From AWTP1-13 sp050248715 (lineage in GTDB: Bacteria > Pseudomonadota > Alphaproteobacteria > Rhizobiales > Hyphomicrobiaceae): DNA of 64,000 nucleotides. A model generated the notes under the pieces. The model saw nothing but the letters and a program-made list of their open reading frames with translations, ran no database searches and had not been told where the DNA came from. The translations under genes and the position numbers were made by a program. This document shows positions 36,617-44,685 of this stretch, piece after piece; within the stretch, counting starts at the first letter, position 1, and each line of letters begins with the position of its first letter. The stretch covers positions 62,001 through 126,000 of the forward strand of contig JBFWRV010000009.1 of the NCBI GenBank assembly GCA_050248715.1, read 5' to 3'.

Positions 36617-37831
36617 ATGGCTGAGGGGGCGGACAAGGGCAAGGCGCAGGCAGAGGCAGCACCGCCGCCCGCGCGGGCCATCGCCATCCTCGCAATTGCA
36701 GCTTTCGCCAGCGCCGCCAACCTGCGCGTCTGCGACCCGCTGCTCCCACAGATCGCCGGCGAGCTCGGCGTCACCGTCGGCACCGCGGCCCTGATGGTGA
36801 CGGCCTTCGCCCTTGCCTACGGCCTGTCGCAGGTGGCGGTTGGACCGCTCGGGGATGCCCGCGGCAAGCTGCTGATGGTGGTGCTGGGCTCGGTGTGGGC
36901 CGGTATCGCCAGCATCGCCTCGGCCGGCGCGCCGAGCATCGGACCGCTGACAGTCGCTCGCTTCGTCGCCGGCATCGGTGCCGCGGCCGTCGTCCCCGTC
37001 GCCCTGGCGTGGCTCGGCGACGTTGTGCCCTATGAGCGAAGACAGCCGGTGCTGGCACGCTTCATCTCCGGGCAGATCCTCGGCATCGTGTTCGGTCAGG
37101 CGGCCGGCGGGCTGCTTGGCGAATTGATCGGCTGGCGCGGCGCGCTCGCCATGCTGGGCTTGGTGCATATCGCGGCCGGCCTGCTCCTGTACGCGGAGAT
37201 GCGCCGCCTGAAGGCGGGCGTGCCCGTTCCCGGCCGCGCCCGCTGGCGCCAGTCGGCAGAGCAGTCCTGGGCCATGCTGCAGGACCGCTGGGTGCGCATC
37301 GTGCTGATCACGGTATTCATCGAAGGCCTCGCCATGTTCGGAGCCTTGGCCTACATCGGCGCCGATCTGCACCAGCGCTTCGGCCTCAATCTCGGCACGG
37401 TCGGCGCACTGCTGGCGTCCTTCGGCGCGGGCGCGCTGGCCTACTCCTTCACCGCCGGGCGGATGGTGGCCCGGCTCGGGCAGCCCGGCCTCACCGCCTT
37501 CGGCGCGATGGCGCTCGCCGGCGGCTATGTCGTGATCGCGCTCATGCCCTGGGCGTGGCTCGCCGCGCCCGCCATCGCCTTCGTCGGCCTCGGCTACTAC
37601 ATGATCCACAATACGCTGCAGACCAACGCCACGCAGATGGCCCCCGAGGCGCGCGGGCTTGCCCTATCGATCTTCGCCTTCACCTTGTTCTGCGCGCAGT
37701 CGATCGGCGTCGCGCTCGCGGCGCCGGTGATGGACCGGTTCGGCGGGCGACCGATCTTTTTGATCGCAGCCGCCATCATCGTGGCCATCGCCTACTGGTT
37801 CCGACGTGAGCTGCTGCAAAAGCCGGCCTGA
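36617..37831 (+). CDS. Major facilitator superfamily transporter
   Basis: 404 residues from the ATG at 36617. Twelve hydrophobic segments can be drawn. The loop 2-3 signature is VGPLGDARGKLLMVVLG and segment 4-5 carries FVAGIGAAAVVPVALAW. The first membrane helix is preceded by a short charged tail (MAEGADKGKAQAEA). The second half contains FTAGRMVARLGQPGL. It looks like a drug:H+ antiporter-type (DHA) efflux protein, similar to Bcr/arabinose-efflux permeases, but the substrate is open. It stands alone, downstream of the extensin-like gene. Confidence 0.88.
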   Translation: MAEGADKGKAQAEAAPPPARAIAILAIAAFASAANLRVCDPLLPQIAGELGVTVGTAALMVTAFALAYGLSQVAVGPLGDARGKLLMVVLGSVWAGIASIASAGAPSIGPLTVARFVAGIGAAAVVPVALAWLGDVVPYERRQPVLARFISGQILGIVFGQAAGGLLGELIGWRGALAMLGLVHIAAGLLLYAEMRRLKAGVPVPGRARWRQSAEQSWAMLQDRWVRIVLITVFIEGLAMFGALAYIGADLHQRFGLNLGTVGALLASFGAGALAYSFTAGRMVARLGQPGLTAFGAMALAGGYVVIALMPWAWLAAPAIAFVGLGYYMIHNTLQTNATQMAPEARGLALSIFAFTLFCAQSIGVALAAPVMDRFGGRPIFLIAAAIIVAIAYWFRRELLQKPA

Positions 37832-38052
37832 GCCCGGCCCGCCGCAGATACAGATTCTATACCCGATCGGCGCTGCGCCGCAGGCGGTCATGGATCGTGG
37901 GGCCCGCTAACGGCGCCAGCCATCCGGCGCCCGCGCTGCCAGGCGCCGAGGCGCCCCGGCCACCGGTACAGTTAGTGGACTGGAGACTTGTCCGCACCGC
38001 CGAGGATAATGGGCGCTCTCCATCTTTCATTTGCAGGAGCAAGGAGGAGAGA

Positions 38053-39216
38053 ATGCCTAATCTCGATTCCGCGACGCTTGGTGATCTAGGCTCCGCGCTT
38101 CCCGATCTGGCAACCGAAGCGAAGACTCGCGCCCTCGAGTTCGAGAAAGCGCGCAAGCTCGCCCCGGATTTCGCCGACAAGCTCAAACGCGCTGGCGCGT
38201 TCAAGGTCCTGGTTCCGGGCGATGCCGGCGGGCTCGGGGGCTCGCTCAGACAATTGCTGGATATCGGCATGACGCTCGCAGAGGCCGACGCGTCAACGGG
38301 CTGGGTGACGGCGCATGCCAACATCTGCGCGGGCTTGATCTACGCTTCGGCGGATCCCCGGCTCCGCGACGAATTCTTCTCCGACCCCGGCGCCTGCGCA
38401 GCCTGGAGCAATCTTCCGCGCCTGCAGATCGCGGAGCAGCCGGATGGGCTGCGCATCACAGGCAGCTGGAGCTTCGAGACGGGCTGCACGGCTGCCACGT
38501 TCGTGGGCGGCATGGTCAGCTTGCCCCCCGGCGCAGACGGCAAGCCTCGGGTCGTGGCCGCACTGGCCCCGGTCCGAGAGGCGGTGATCGAGGAAACGTG
38601 GGACCCTGTGGGCCTCGCGGGCACGGGGAGCCATGACGTGCACTTCCGTGATGTCTTCGTGCCCTGGCATCGCACCTTTGCCTGGCCTGCCGGCCGCCCA
38701 CGCGCGGGCTATCCGACCTCGGTATTAGTCGGCGGCGCCTGGTTCATCGCGATCTGTGCCGCTGCGACGCACCTGGGGCTGGCGCGCCGCGCGCTCGACG
38801 AGGCGCGCAACGAGTTGCGCAACAAGAAGGAGCGCTTCACGGAGCGTCCCCTGCTCGAGAACCCGGCAACGCAGCGCAGCCTGGAGGCGGCGGAGGGGCT
38901 TTGGTTCGCCTGCCGCGCAGGATTGCGCGAAGCGCTGGACACGATCTGGCACGCAGCCTTGCAAGGCGAGCCCGCCACAGCCGACATGCGCGTCAGCGCT
39001 CGCGTCGCCGCGGTCACGGCAACGCACCGGGGGGCGGAGATCGTCCGCGCCGCCTACGATATCGCCGGCGCGGGCGCCGTACGCCGCACGGGCGTGCTAC
39101 AGCGACTCATGCGGGACGCGAGCTGCCTGACACATCACATTTCGGTAAATCAACACTCCTACGAGGTCACCGGACGCGTGCGGTGTGGAATCGATCAAGC
39201 GAGCTTTCGCATCTGA
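38053..39216 (+). CDS. Acyl-CoA dehydrogenase-fold flavin-dependent monooxygenase (HsaA/DszC-like)
   Basis: 387 residues from the ATG at 38053 with the strong site AGGAGGAGAGA. It has the acyl-CoA dehydrogenase fold: N-terminal helices (KLAPDFADKLKRAGAFKVLVP), a middle beta domain (GLRITGSWSFETGCTAATFVGG), and a C-terminal helical bundle with AAYDIAGAGAVRRTGVLQR and HHISVNQHSYEVTGR. The conserved His-rich end and the absence of the catalytic-base glutamate pattern point to the two-component monooxygenase subgroup, which takes reduced flavin from a separate reductase. No reductase is adjacent. The TetR gene 101 bp downstream on the same strand may regulate it. Confidence 0.78.
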   Translation: MPNLDSATLGDLGSALPDLATEAKTRALEFEKARKLAPDFADKLKRAGAFKVLVPGDAGGLGGSLRQLLDIGMTLAEADASTGWVTAHANICAGLIYASADPRLRDEFFSDPGACAAWSNLPRLQIAEQPDGLRITGSWSFETGCTAATFVGGMVSLPPGADGKPRVVAALAPVREAVIEETWDPVGLAGTGSHDVHFRDVFVPWHRTFAWPAGRPRAGYPTSVLVGGAWFIAICAAATHLGLARRALDEARNELRNKKERFTERPLLENPATQRSLEAAEGLWFACRAGLREALDTIWHAALQGEPATADMRVSARVAAVTATHRGAEIVRAAYDIAGAGAVRRTGVLQRLMRDASCLTHHISVNQHSYEVTGRVRCGIDQASFRI

Positions 39217-39317
39217 CGATTCCGCCGCCCGGGCCAGACAACCCGCCCGCGCCCTATCCCATCGGCAGATGGACCGCGTGTGTGCAGGGGCGGCGGTTTG
39301 CGCTAAGACTGCGACTC

Positions 39318-39986
39318 ATGAGCTGGTCTGGGCCCGGCCGCGGCGGACGGCGCGGCTATCATCACGGCAACCTGCGCGAAGCGCTGATCAGCGCGGCGCT
39401 GGATCTCATTGCCCAGAAGGGAGCGGCGGGGTTCACGTTCGCCGAGGCAGCGCGCGCTGCCGGCGTGAGCCCGGCGGCGCCCTATCGTCACTTCCGCGAC
39501 CGCGATGCGCTGATGGCCGATGTCGCCAAACGCGGCTTCGAGCGCTTCGAGCAGCGCCTCACCGCCGCCTGGGACGACGGCCGCCCGAGCCCGCTCGCCG
39601 CGCTGGAGCGCATGGGCGGCGCCTACCTTGCATTCGCGCGCGAGGAGCCGGCCTACTTCTCCGCCATGTTCGAGTCCGGGCTGCCGATTGCGGAGCATCG
39701 CGACCTGCACGAGGCCGGCGACCGGGCGTTCGCGGTGTTGCGCCAGGCATGCGAGGCGATCGTCGCCACGCTGCCGCGCGGCAAGCGACCGCCCGCCATG
39801 ATGGTGGCGCTGCACATATGGGCGTTGTCGCACGGCATCGCCAGCCTGTTCGCGCGCGGCGACGCCGCCCGTCGCAGCCTGCCCATGAGCCCCGAGGAGT
39901 TGCTGGAGGCAGCAACGCTCGTCTACCTGGAGGGCCTCGGCATCACTGCGAAAAGACAAGGCGGAGGTCCCGCGAATCCGTCCTGA
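39318..39986 (+). CDS. TetR/AcrR family transcriptional regulator (WHG-domain type)
   Basis: 222 residues from the ATG at 39318 (MSWSGPGRGGRRGYHHGNLR). The N-terminal helix-turn-helix is LISAALDLIAQKGAAGFTF, AEAARAAGVSPAAPYRHFRD, ending near residue 70. The C-terminal domain (MVALHIWALSHGIASLFARG) has the WHG motif of the TetR_C_33 type. The opening GYHHGNLREAL is typical of this subgroup. Such proteins repress nearby genes and are released by a small ligand. The most likely target is the preceding flavin monooxygenase, but I see no clear palindromic operator in the 101-bp gap. Confidence 0.88.
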   Translation: MSWSGPGRGGRRGYHHGNLREALISAALDLIAQKGAAGFTFAEAARAAGVSPAAPYRHFRDRDALMADVAKRGFERFEQRLTAAWDDGRPSPLAALERMGGAYLAFAREEPAYFSAMFESGLPIAEHRDLHEAGDRAFAVLRQACEAIVATLPRGKRPPAMMVALHIWALSHGIASLFARGDAARRSLPMSPEELLEAATLVYLEGLGITAKRQGGGPANPS

Positions 39987-40014
39987 GTCCGCCCGCGCTC
40001 TCAAAGCTCATCCC

Positions 40015-40080
40015 CAGTCCTGAGCTTGTCGAAGAACGGGACGCGCATGCCGAGCCGTGCTTCGGCAAGCTCAGCATAGG
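40015..40080. repeat. Single palindromic element related to the 8921-9185 repeats
   Basis: Left arm TGAGCTTGTCGAAG (40021-40034) and right arm CTTCGGCAAGCTCA (40060-40073) form an inverted repeat separated by 25 bp. These arms match those of the three tandem units near 9 kb with few changes. It lies in the 179-bp gap between the convergent TetR and small membrane protein genes. Confidence 0.7.
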
Positions 40081-40165
40081 GCCAGCAGGCCTGTAGGCGC
40101 AAAAGCAGAGCGCATTGCGCCGAAGCACCGCTGGCAACCGCGCGACGCGCTTGACCCTTTGCGCC

Positions 40166-40471
40166 CTACTGCATCCGGCGAGCGCCAGCCTTGCGCTCCT
40201 GGTTGCGCTGCCAGTAGACGAAGGCCACCGTTACCAACGCCGTCAGGATCATGGTGGCGAGGATGTCCGGCCGCTTGATGAAGGCCAGCCAGAGATTGAG
40301 GCCCGCCTGAAGCGTGGTCTGCCGGCCGACCAGCAGACCGTTGCCGACGATGACGACGAGGAACACGCCGGCCGTCAGCGCAACCGCAATCGCGATCTGA
40401 AGAAGCCGCTTGAGAAGCCGAGGGACAGACAGACCCTTGCCGGCCACAACGACCATCGTGGTCTCGACCAT
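40166..40471 (-). CDS. Small two-helix membrane protein, function unknown
   Basis: 101 residues from the ATG at 40471, with GGGGAG about 10 bases upstream. Two hydrophobic helices are clear, at roughly residues 26-47 and 72-90, separated by NGLLVGRQTTLQAGLNLW. The C-terminus is basic (YWQRNQERKAGARRMQ). I do not recognise the family. It is flanked by the TetR gene (convergent) and, across 225 bp, by trxA upstream on the same strand. Confidence 0.6.
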   Translation of the reverse strand: MVETTMVVVAGKGLSVPRLLKRLLQIAIAVALTAGVFLVVIVGNGLLVGRQTTLQAGLNLWLAFIKRPDILATMILTALVTVAFVYWQRNQERKAGARRMQ

Positions 40472-40648
40472 AGTGGTGCACTCCCCTGCTGTTCGGCCGG
40501 ACGGTAGCCGAGCGGGAGTGGAACTTCCATGGCAGCGGGACACACTCTCACAAGCAAAAAGGCCACGGGAGCGCCCCGGGGCTCGCGTATTCCTGCAGGC
40601 TGGATCGAGCGTCAGCGATCACCCAACATAAACACGAAGGCTGCATAA

Positions 40649-40671
40649 GGCGCGCGTTGGACCTGCGCGCC
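40649..40671 (-). terminator. Possible hairpin terminator downstream of trxA
   Basis: Perfect 7-bp stem GGCGCGC / GCGCGCC with a 9-nt loop, starting about 25 nt after the trxA stop in the minus-strand direction. The stem is followed by TTATG, so the T-run is weak. This makes intrinsic termination possible but uncertain. Confidence 0.35.
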
Positions 40672-40696
40672 GCTTGACCCAACCTAGGGCAGCGCC

Positions 40697-41029
40697 TCAA
40701 ATCGAGCCGTTGATCCAGTCCTGCAGCTGCTTCTTCTGCGTGAGGGCGCCAACGCGCTCGGCAACCTTTTTGCCGCCCTTGAAGATCATCAGGGTCGGCA
40801 TGGCCTGAATGGCGTATTTCTGAGTGACGCCCGGATTCTGATCGACGTCGAGCTTGGCAACCTTCACCTTGCCGGTCATGTCGGCCGCCACCTGCTCGAG
40901 GGCCGGCGCCATCGCCTTGCAGGGCCCACACCACTCGGCGAAGAAGTCGACGAGCACCGGTTCGGGGGACTGCAGCACCACCTTGTCGAAGTCGGCATCC
41001 GACACGGCGAGCGTCGCTCCACTCGGCAT
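40697..41029 (-). CDS. trxA: Thioredoxin
   Basis: 110 residues from the ATG at 41029 with AAGGAG nine bases upstream. The redox motif WCGPCK lies at residues 33-38 in DFFAEWCGPCKAMAP. The cis-proline is in AMPTLMIFKGGKKVAE. DVDQNPGVTQKYAIQ matches bacterial thioredoxin 1. It reduces disulfides in cytoplasmic proteins such as ribonucleotide reductase. It ends the divL-tsaE/amgK-murU-addB-addA-trxA run. A promoter-like sequence at 41097-41125 suggests it is also transcribed independently. Confidence 0.96.
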   Translation of the reverse strand: MPSGATLAVSDADFDKVVLQSPEPVLVDFFAEWCGPCKAMAPALEQVAADMTGKVKVAKLDVDQNPGVTQKYAIQAMPTLMIFKGGKKVAERVGALTQKKQLQDWINGSI

Positions 41030-41096
41030 TGGATCGGTCTCCTTGTGATGGCCCCGGCTGGCTGGCATTTGGGGCGAGGCGGGAATCGTTGACCGG

Positions 41097-41125
41097 AACG
41101 TAGGGAGCACCCCCATGACCGTCAA
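41097..41125 (-). promoter_or_regulatory. Promoter-like sequence for trxA
   Basis: On the minus strand, TTGACG (41125-41120), a 17-bp spacer and TACGTT (41102-41097) resemble a housekeeping promoter. The -35 overlaps the addA stop codon. Transcription would start near 41090, about 60 nt before the trxA ATG. Identified by eye. Confidence 0.4.
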
Positions 41126-44100
41126 GGTAGCCCCGGGTCCGCGCACCATAGCCTGCTCTCGGCTTCGTCCAGCATTTGCTGGGGCATCTCCATGATTCGC
41201 GGGCCATCCGTCCAAAGGATGGCAGCTCTGACATTGGCCCCCTTGAAAAGTCGGGCGATCGCCAGGCGGTAGGCCGCGAGTTGCAGCAGATAGGCTTCCG
41301 CAACCCCGGCAGGATCCGTCGGAGGGGGCCGGTTGGTCTTGTAGTCGACGATCAGCACGCCCTCTGCGGTCTGCACGAGGCGGTCGATCTGGCCGGCGAG
41401 CCGCAGAGCCGGCCCACGCCCCGCCGGGTTCGGTATTTCGGCCGCGATCGCCACTTCGGCCCTGGACGTGGGGCCGAACAGCGGCGCGAACGACGGATCC
41501 CGCAGCACGGCGAGCGCCTCGCTGACGATTTGCTCGCGCACCGGCGCCGGAAGCTGGGCACCGCGACCGGCGATGAAGGCTGCGGCAGCGGACGGCCAGC
41601 GCTGCACGGGCATTGCCGGCAGATGCTCGAGCAACGCATGCGTGAGCGTGCCGCGCAGGAAGCGATAGTCCTCGGCCAACGCGGCAGGCGAAAGGATGGC
41701 CGGCTCCTCGCGCGCGCCGGCCGGCGTGGCGGCCGGCCGGCGCTCGACCGGATCGGCCTCGAGGGGAGCCAGCCGTGACGGGGCGAGCGGCACCGCCAGC
41801 AGCGGCTCGGGAGGCGCGGGGCACGCGGCCCAGTCGGGAAGACCGGTGGCCTCGCCGCCCTCGGTCGTCAGCACTGTCGAGGGCTCGGGCTTGGCCTGCT
41901 GGGCGCTCTCGAGCCGTTTGATGATGCGGCCTTCCGCATCCGCGGTCTCGGCCAGGGTGCCGTCGAGGCCCTGCTCGATGAGGTCGTACCAACAGCCGGC
42001 GGTGCGCCCTTTCGAACCCACGAAGCCCCCGACGTACAGGCGATCTCTTGCGCGCGTGAGCGCCACGTAGAGCAGGCGATTGCGCTCCTCGGCCTCGGCC
42101 CGTGCCACCGCGGCGCGGGCGGCGCGCACGACGTCGAGGTCGGCCGTCCCCTTCACCGGCCAGAGGATTGGCGGCGGCATGTGAGCGGGACGCTCCGCAA
42201 CTTCCAGACGGAGCAGGCTATTGGGCTGACGCCCGGACGCAGTCGAGCAGGTATCCGGCAGAAAAACGATCGGCGCCTCCAGACCCTTGGCGCCGTGCAC
42301 GGTCATCACGCGCACCTCGTCCTGGCCCTGTTCCATGTCGCGCTTGACCACGCGCAGCCCCTGGCGAAGCCAGCCCAGGAACCCCTGCAGCGAGGGTGCC
42401 ACGCCATCGTCGTAGGTAAGCGCCAGGTTCAAGAACTCGTCGACGGCGTCGGCCGCCTCGATGCCGAGCCGTGCCAGGATGCGAGGCCGCATGCCGTCCT
42501 TCTCGAGTAGGCCGGCAAAGAACTCGAAGGGCGGCACGGTCTCGGAGCGTGCCCGCCAACGCTGCAGGGCTTCGGCGACACCGGCATAGCGCGGGCTTGC
42601 CGCGGCACGGACCGCCAGCTCCCGCCACAACGAGCCCTCGCGGTCGGGAGCCAACGCGATCAGGTCGTCGTCGTCGAGGTCGAAGAGCGGCGACTTCAGC
42701 ACGGCGGCCAGCGCCAGGTCGTCCTCGGGCAGCGTGAGAACATCGCCGAGCGCGATCAGATCCTGCACCGCGATCTGCTCGGTGAGCACCAGGCGGTCGG
42801 CACCCGCCACCTTGAGGCCGCGAGCCTTGAGCGCACTGATCATGGCTGGCGCGAACGGCATGCGCTTGCGCACGAGGATCAGGATATCGCCAGGCCGTAT
42901 GGGGCGGTTCTGCGAGGCGAGCTTCTCGCCGCACTTGATCCAGCCGTGCACGGTGTCGGCGATGCGCGCGGCCAGACGTACCACCGGGGAGGATGCACTC
43001 TCCTCCTCCAGCGGCGACCAGGGCTCCGTGCGCATCGGCGTGTCGGGCTTCTCGGTCGGCCAGATCTCGACGAGGCCGGCCTGGCCCACGCGATGGGCGA
43101 TATGGGTGATCGGGGCCTCTGACGCAGTGAGGCCCGGCGTCCGCGACCGATCGGCAAAGATGCGGTCGACCGCTGCCAGCAGCGGCTCGACGGTACGGAA
43201 CGAAAGGGTCAGCGGGACGCGGTGCCACGAGCTGCCCGCGCGTTGCGCGTCGAGCGCAAGCTCGTTCCCCGTCTTCGCAAACATGCTGGGGGCAGCGCCC
43301 TGGAAACCGTAGATCGATTGCTTCTCGTCGCCGACGGCGAACAGGGTGCGCACGCCCTCCCGCGCGCCCGCGCCCGAGAAGAATTCCCGGGCGAGCGCCC
43401 GGATCACATCCCACTGCACGGGGCTCGTGTCCTGGGCCTCGTCGACGAGAATGTGATCGAGGCCGCCGTCGAGTTTGAAGAGCACCCACTCGACCGCCAC
43501 CGACGCGCCGAGCAGTCTCGCGGCCCTGGCGACAAGATCCTCGAAGTCGAGTGCAGCGCGCCGGGCCTTGGCGGCGCCGTAGCGCTGCAGCACGGCATCG
43601 CCGAGGCGCAGGAGCGCCATGGCCGCCTCGATCAGCGCGAGCTTGCAGCGCTCCTCGTTGAGCGCCCGGGCCTCGGTTTGCGCGCGCAGAAGGAGCGCGG
43701 GCACATCGGGATGCGCGGCCGCGACGGCTTTCGTCAGAAACGACTTTCGCAGCTCCCCTTTCTCCGTGAAGAAGATGCCGCGGAAGGCATCGATGCGCTG
43801 CACCGGACCGCCGGAGAGTGCCGCGCGCAGCCGTTCCGCCAGCTTCATCTCGGTGGCGGAGGTCGAGGACGACGCAACGCGCTCGATATGGCGCAACTCC
43901 GCGTCCGACAGCAGCCCGGCAAACCTCGCCTCCACGTCGTCGCTGCGCGCATCGGGGCCGAGCCCGATCGCCTTGCGGTAGACCGCCTCGACCTCGGCGA
44001 AAGCCCGCTTGCCATCATCCGCGGCGGCGGCGTCGAACCAAGCCTTCTCGCGCAGCGCCTCCTCCAGCAGGGCATCGATGCTGCCGTCGGTGGCGAACGT

Positions 44101-44682
44101 AGCGGCCGTATGCAAGGCGCAGGCAAGCGGCGTATCGGGTGCAGCGGCGCTCGCTTCCGCCAGCGTGGCGTCGGCCGCCTCCGCGAGCAGGGCGCGGCGC
44201 TCGTGATCATCGAGGATGGCAAAGCCCGGCGCGACGCCGGCCTCCAGCGGAAAGCGCTGCAGCAGCCGCTCGCAGAAGGCATGGATCGTCTGCACCCGGA
44301 GGCCGCCGGGCGTCTCGATGGCAATCGCGAAGAGCTGCCGCGCGCGCTGCATCTCCTCTGGCGTCGGTGCGCGCCCCAGCAGCTCGGCGAGCCAGCCCGT
44401 CAGCGCATCGTCCGGCGCGGCGACCCACTGCGCCAGGCGCGCGAACACCCGCTTCGACATCTCGGCAGCGGCGGCCTTGGTGTAGGTGAGGGCCAGGATG
44501 CGCTCGGGCGGCGTGCCGGCGAGCAGAATGCGCAGGAGGCGCATCGTGAGCACGTGCGTCTTGCCGGTGCCGGCGTTGGCGCTGACCCAGGCCGAGACGG
44601 CGGGATCGGCGGCCGTCGCCTGGCTGCGCTTCGTCTCCGCGAGCGGACCGTCGGGCTTGGAGCGGCGGACGAAGAGGTTCAT
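41122..44682 (-). CDS. addA: Double-strand break repair helicase-nuclease AddA
   Basis: 1186 residues from the ATG at 44682, four bases downstream of the addB stop. UvrD-type helicase motifs: Walker A in SANAGTGKTHVLTMRLLRIL (ATP-binding GTGKT near residues 38-42), motif II ILVDEAQDTSPVQWD, motif III FAVGDEKQSIYGFQGA, motif V RVMTVHGAKGLEAPIVFLPD, and VALTRARDRLYVGG as motif VI. The C-terminal PD-(D/E)XK nuclease has GVLIVDYKTNRPP. With AddB it resects double-strand ends for RecA loading. The full length and all motifs look intact. Confidence 0.95.
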   Translation of the reverse strand: MNLFVRRSKPDGPLAETKRSQATAADPAVSAWVSANAGTGKTHVLTMRLLRILLAGTPPERILALTYTKAAAAEMSKRVFARLAQWVAAPDDALTGWLAELLGRAPTPEEMQRARQLFAIAIETPGGLRVQTIHAFCERLLQRFPLEAGVAPGFAILDDHERRALLAEAADATLAEASAAAPDTPLACALHTAATFATDGSIDALLEEALREKAWFDAAAADDGKRAFAEVEAVYRKAIGLGPDARSDDVEARFAGLLSDAELRHIERVASSSTSATEMKLAERLRAALSGGPVQRIDAFRGIFFTEKGELRKSFLTKAVAAAHPDVPALLLRAQTEARALNEERCKLALIEAAMALLRLGDAVLQRYGAAKARRAALDFEDLVARAARLLGASVAVEWVLFKLDGGLDHILVDEAQDTSPVQWDVIRALAREFFSGAGAREGVRTLFAVGDEKQSIYGFQGAAPSMFAKTGNELALDAQRAGSSWHRVPLTLSFRTVEPLLAAVDRIFADRSRTPGLTASEAPITHIAHRVGQAGLVEIWPTEKPDTPMRTEPWSPLEEESASSPVVRLAARIADTVHGWIKCGEKLASQNRPIRPGDILILVRKRMPFAPAMISALKARGLKVAGADRLVLTEQIAVQDLIALGDVLTLPEDDLALAAVLKSPLFDLDDDDLIALAPDREGSLWRELAVRAAASPRYAGVAEALQRWRARSETVPPFEFFAGLLEKDGMRPRILARLGIEAADAVDEFLNLALTYDDGVAPSLQGFLGWLRQGLRVVKRDMEQGQDEVRVMTVHGAKGLEAPIVFLPDTCSTASGRQPNSLLRLEVAERPAHMPPPILWPVKGTADLDVVRAARAAVARAEAEERNRLLYVALTRARDRLYVGGFVGSKGRTAGCWYDLIEQGLDGTLAETADAEGRIIKRLESAQQAKPEPSTVLTTEGGEATGLPDWAACPAPPEPLLAVPLAPSRLAPLEADPVERRPAATPAGAREEPAILSPAALAEDYRFLRGTLTHALLEHLPAMPVQRWPSAAAAFIAGRGAQLPAPVREQIVSEALAVLRDPSFAPLFGPTSRAEVAIAAEIPNPAGRGPALRLAGQIDRLVQTAEGVLIVDYKTNRPPPTDPAGVAEAYLLQLAAYRLAIARLFKGANVRAAILWTDGPRIMEMPQQMLDEAESRLWCADPGLP

Positions 44683-44685
44683 CGC

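Noticed and set aside
41030..41992. N-terminally extended thioredoxin frame reaching into addA
   Set aside because: The extension is antisense-like low-complexity sequence from another frame of addA. The ATG at 41029 with AAGGAG gives a normal 110-residue thioredoxin.
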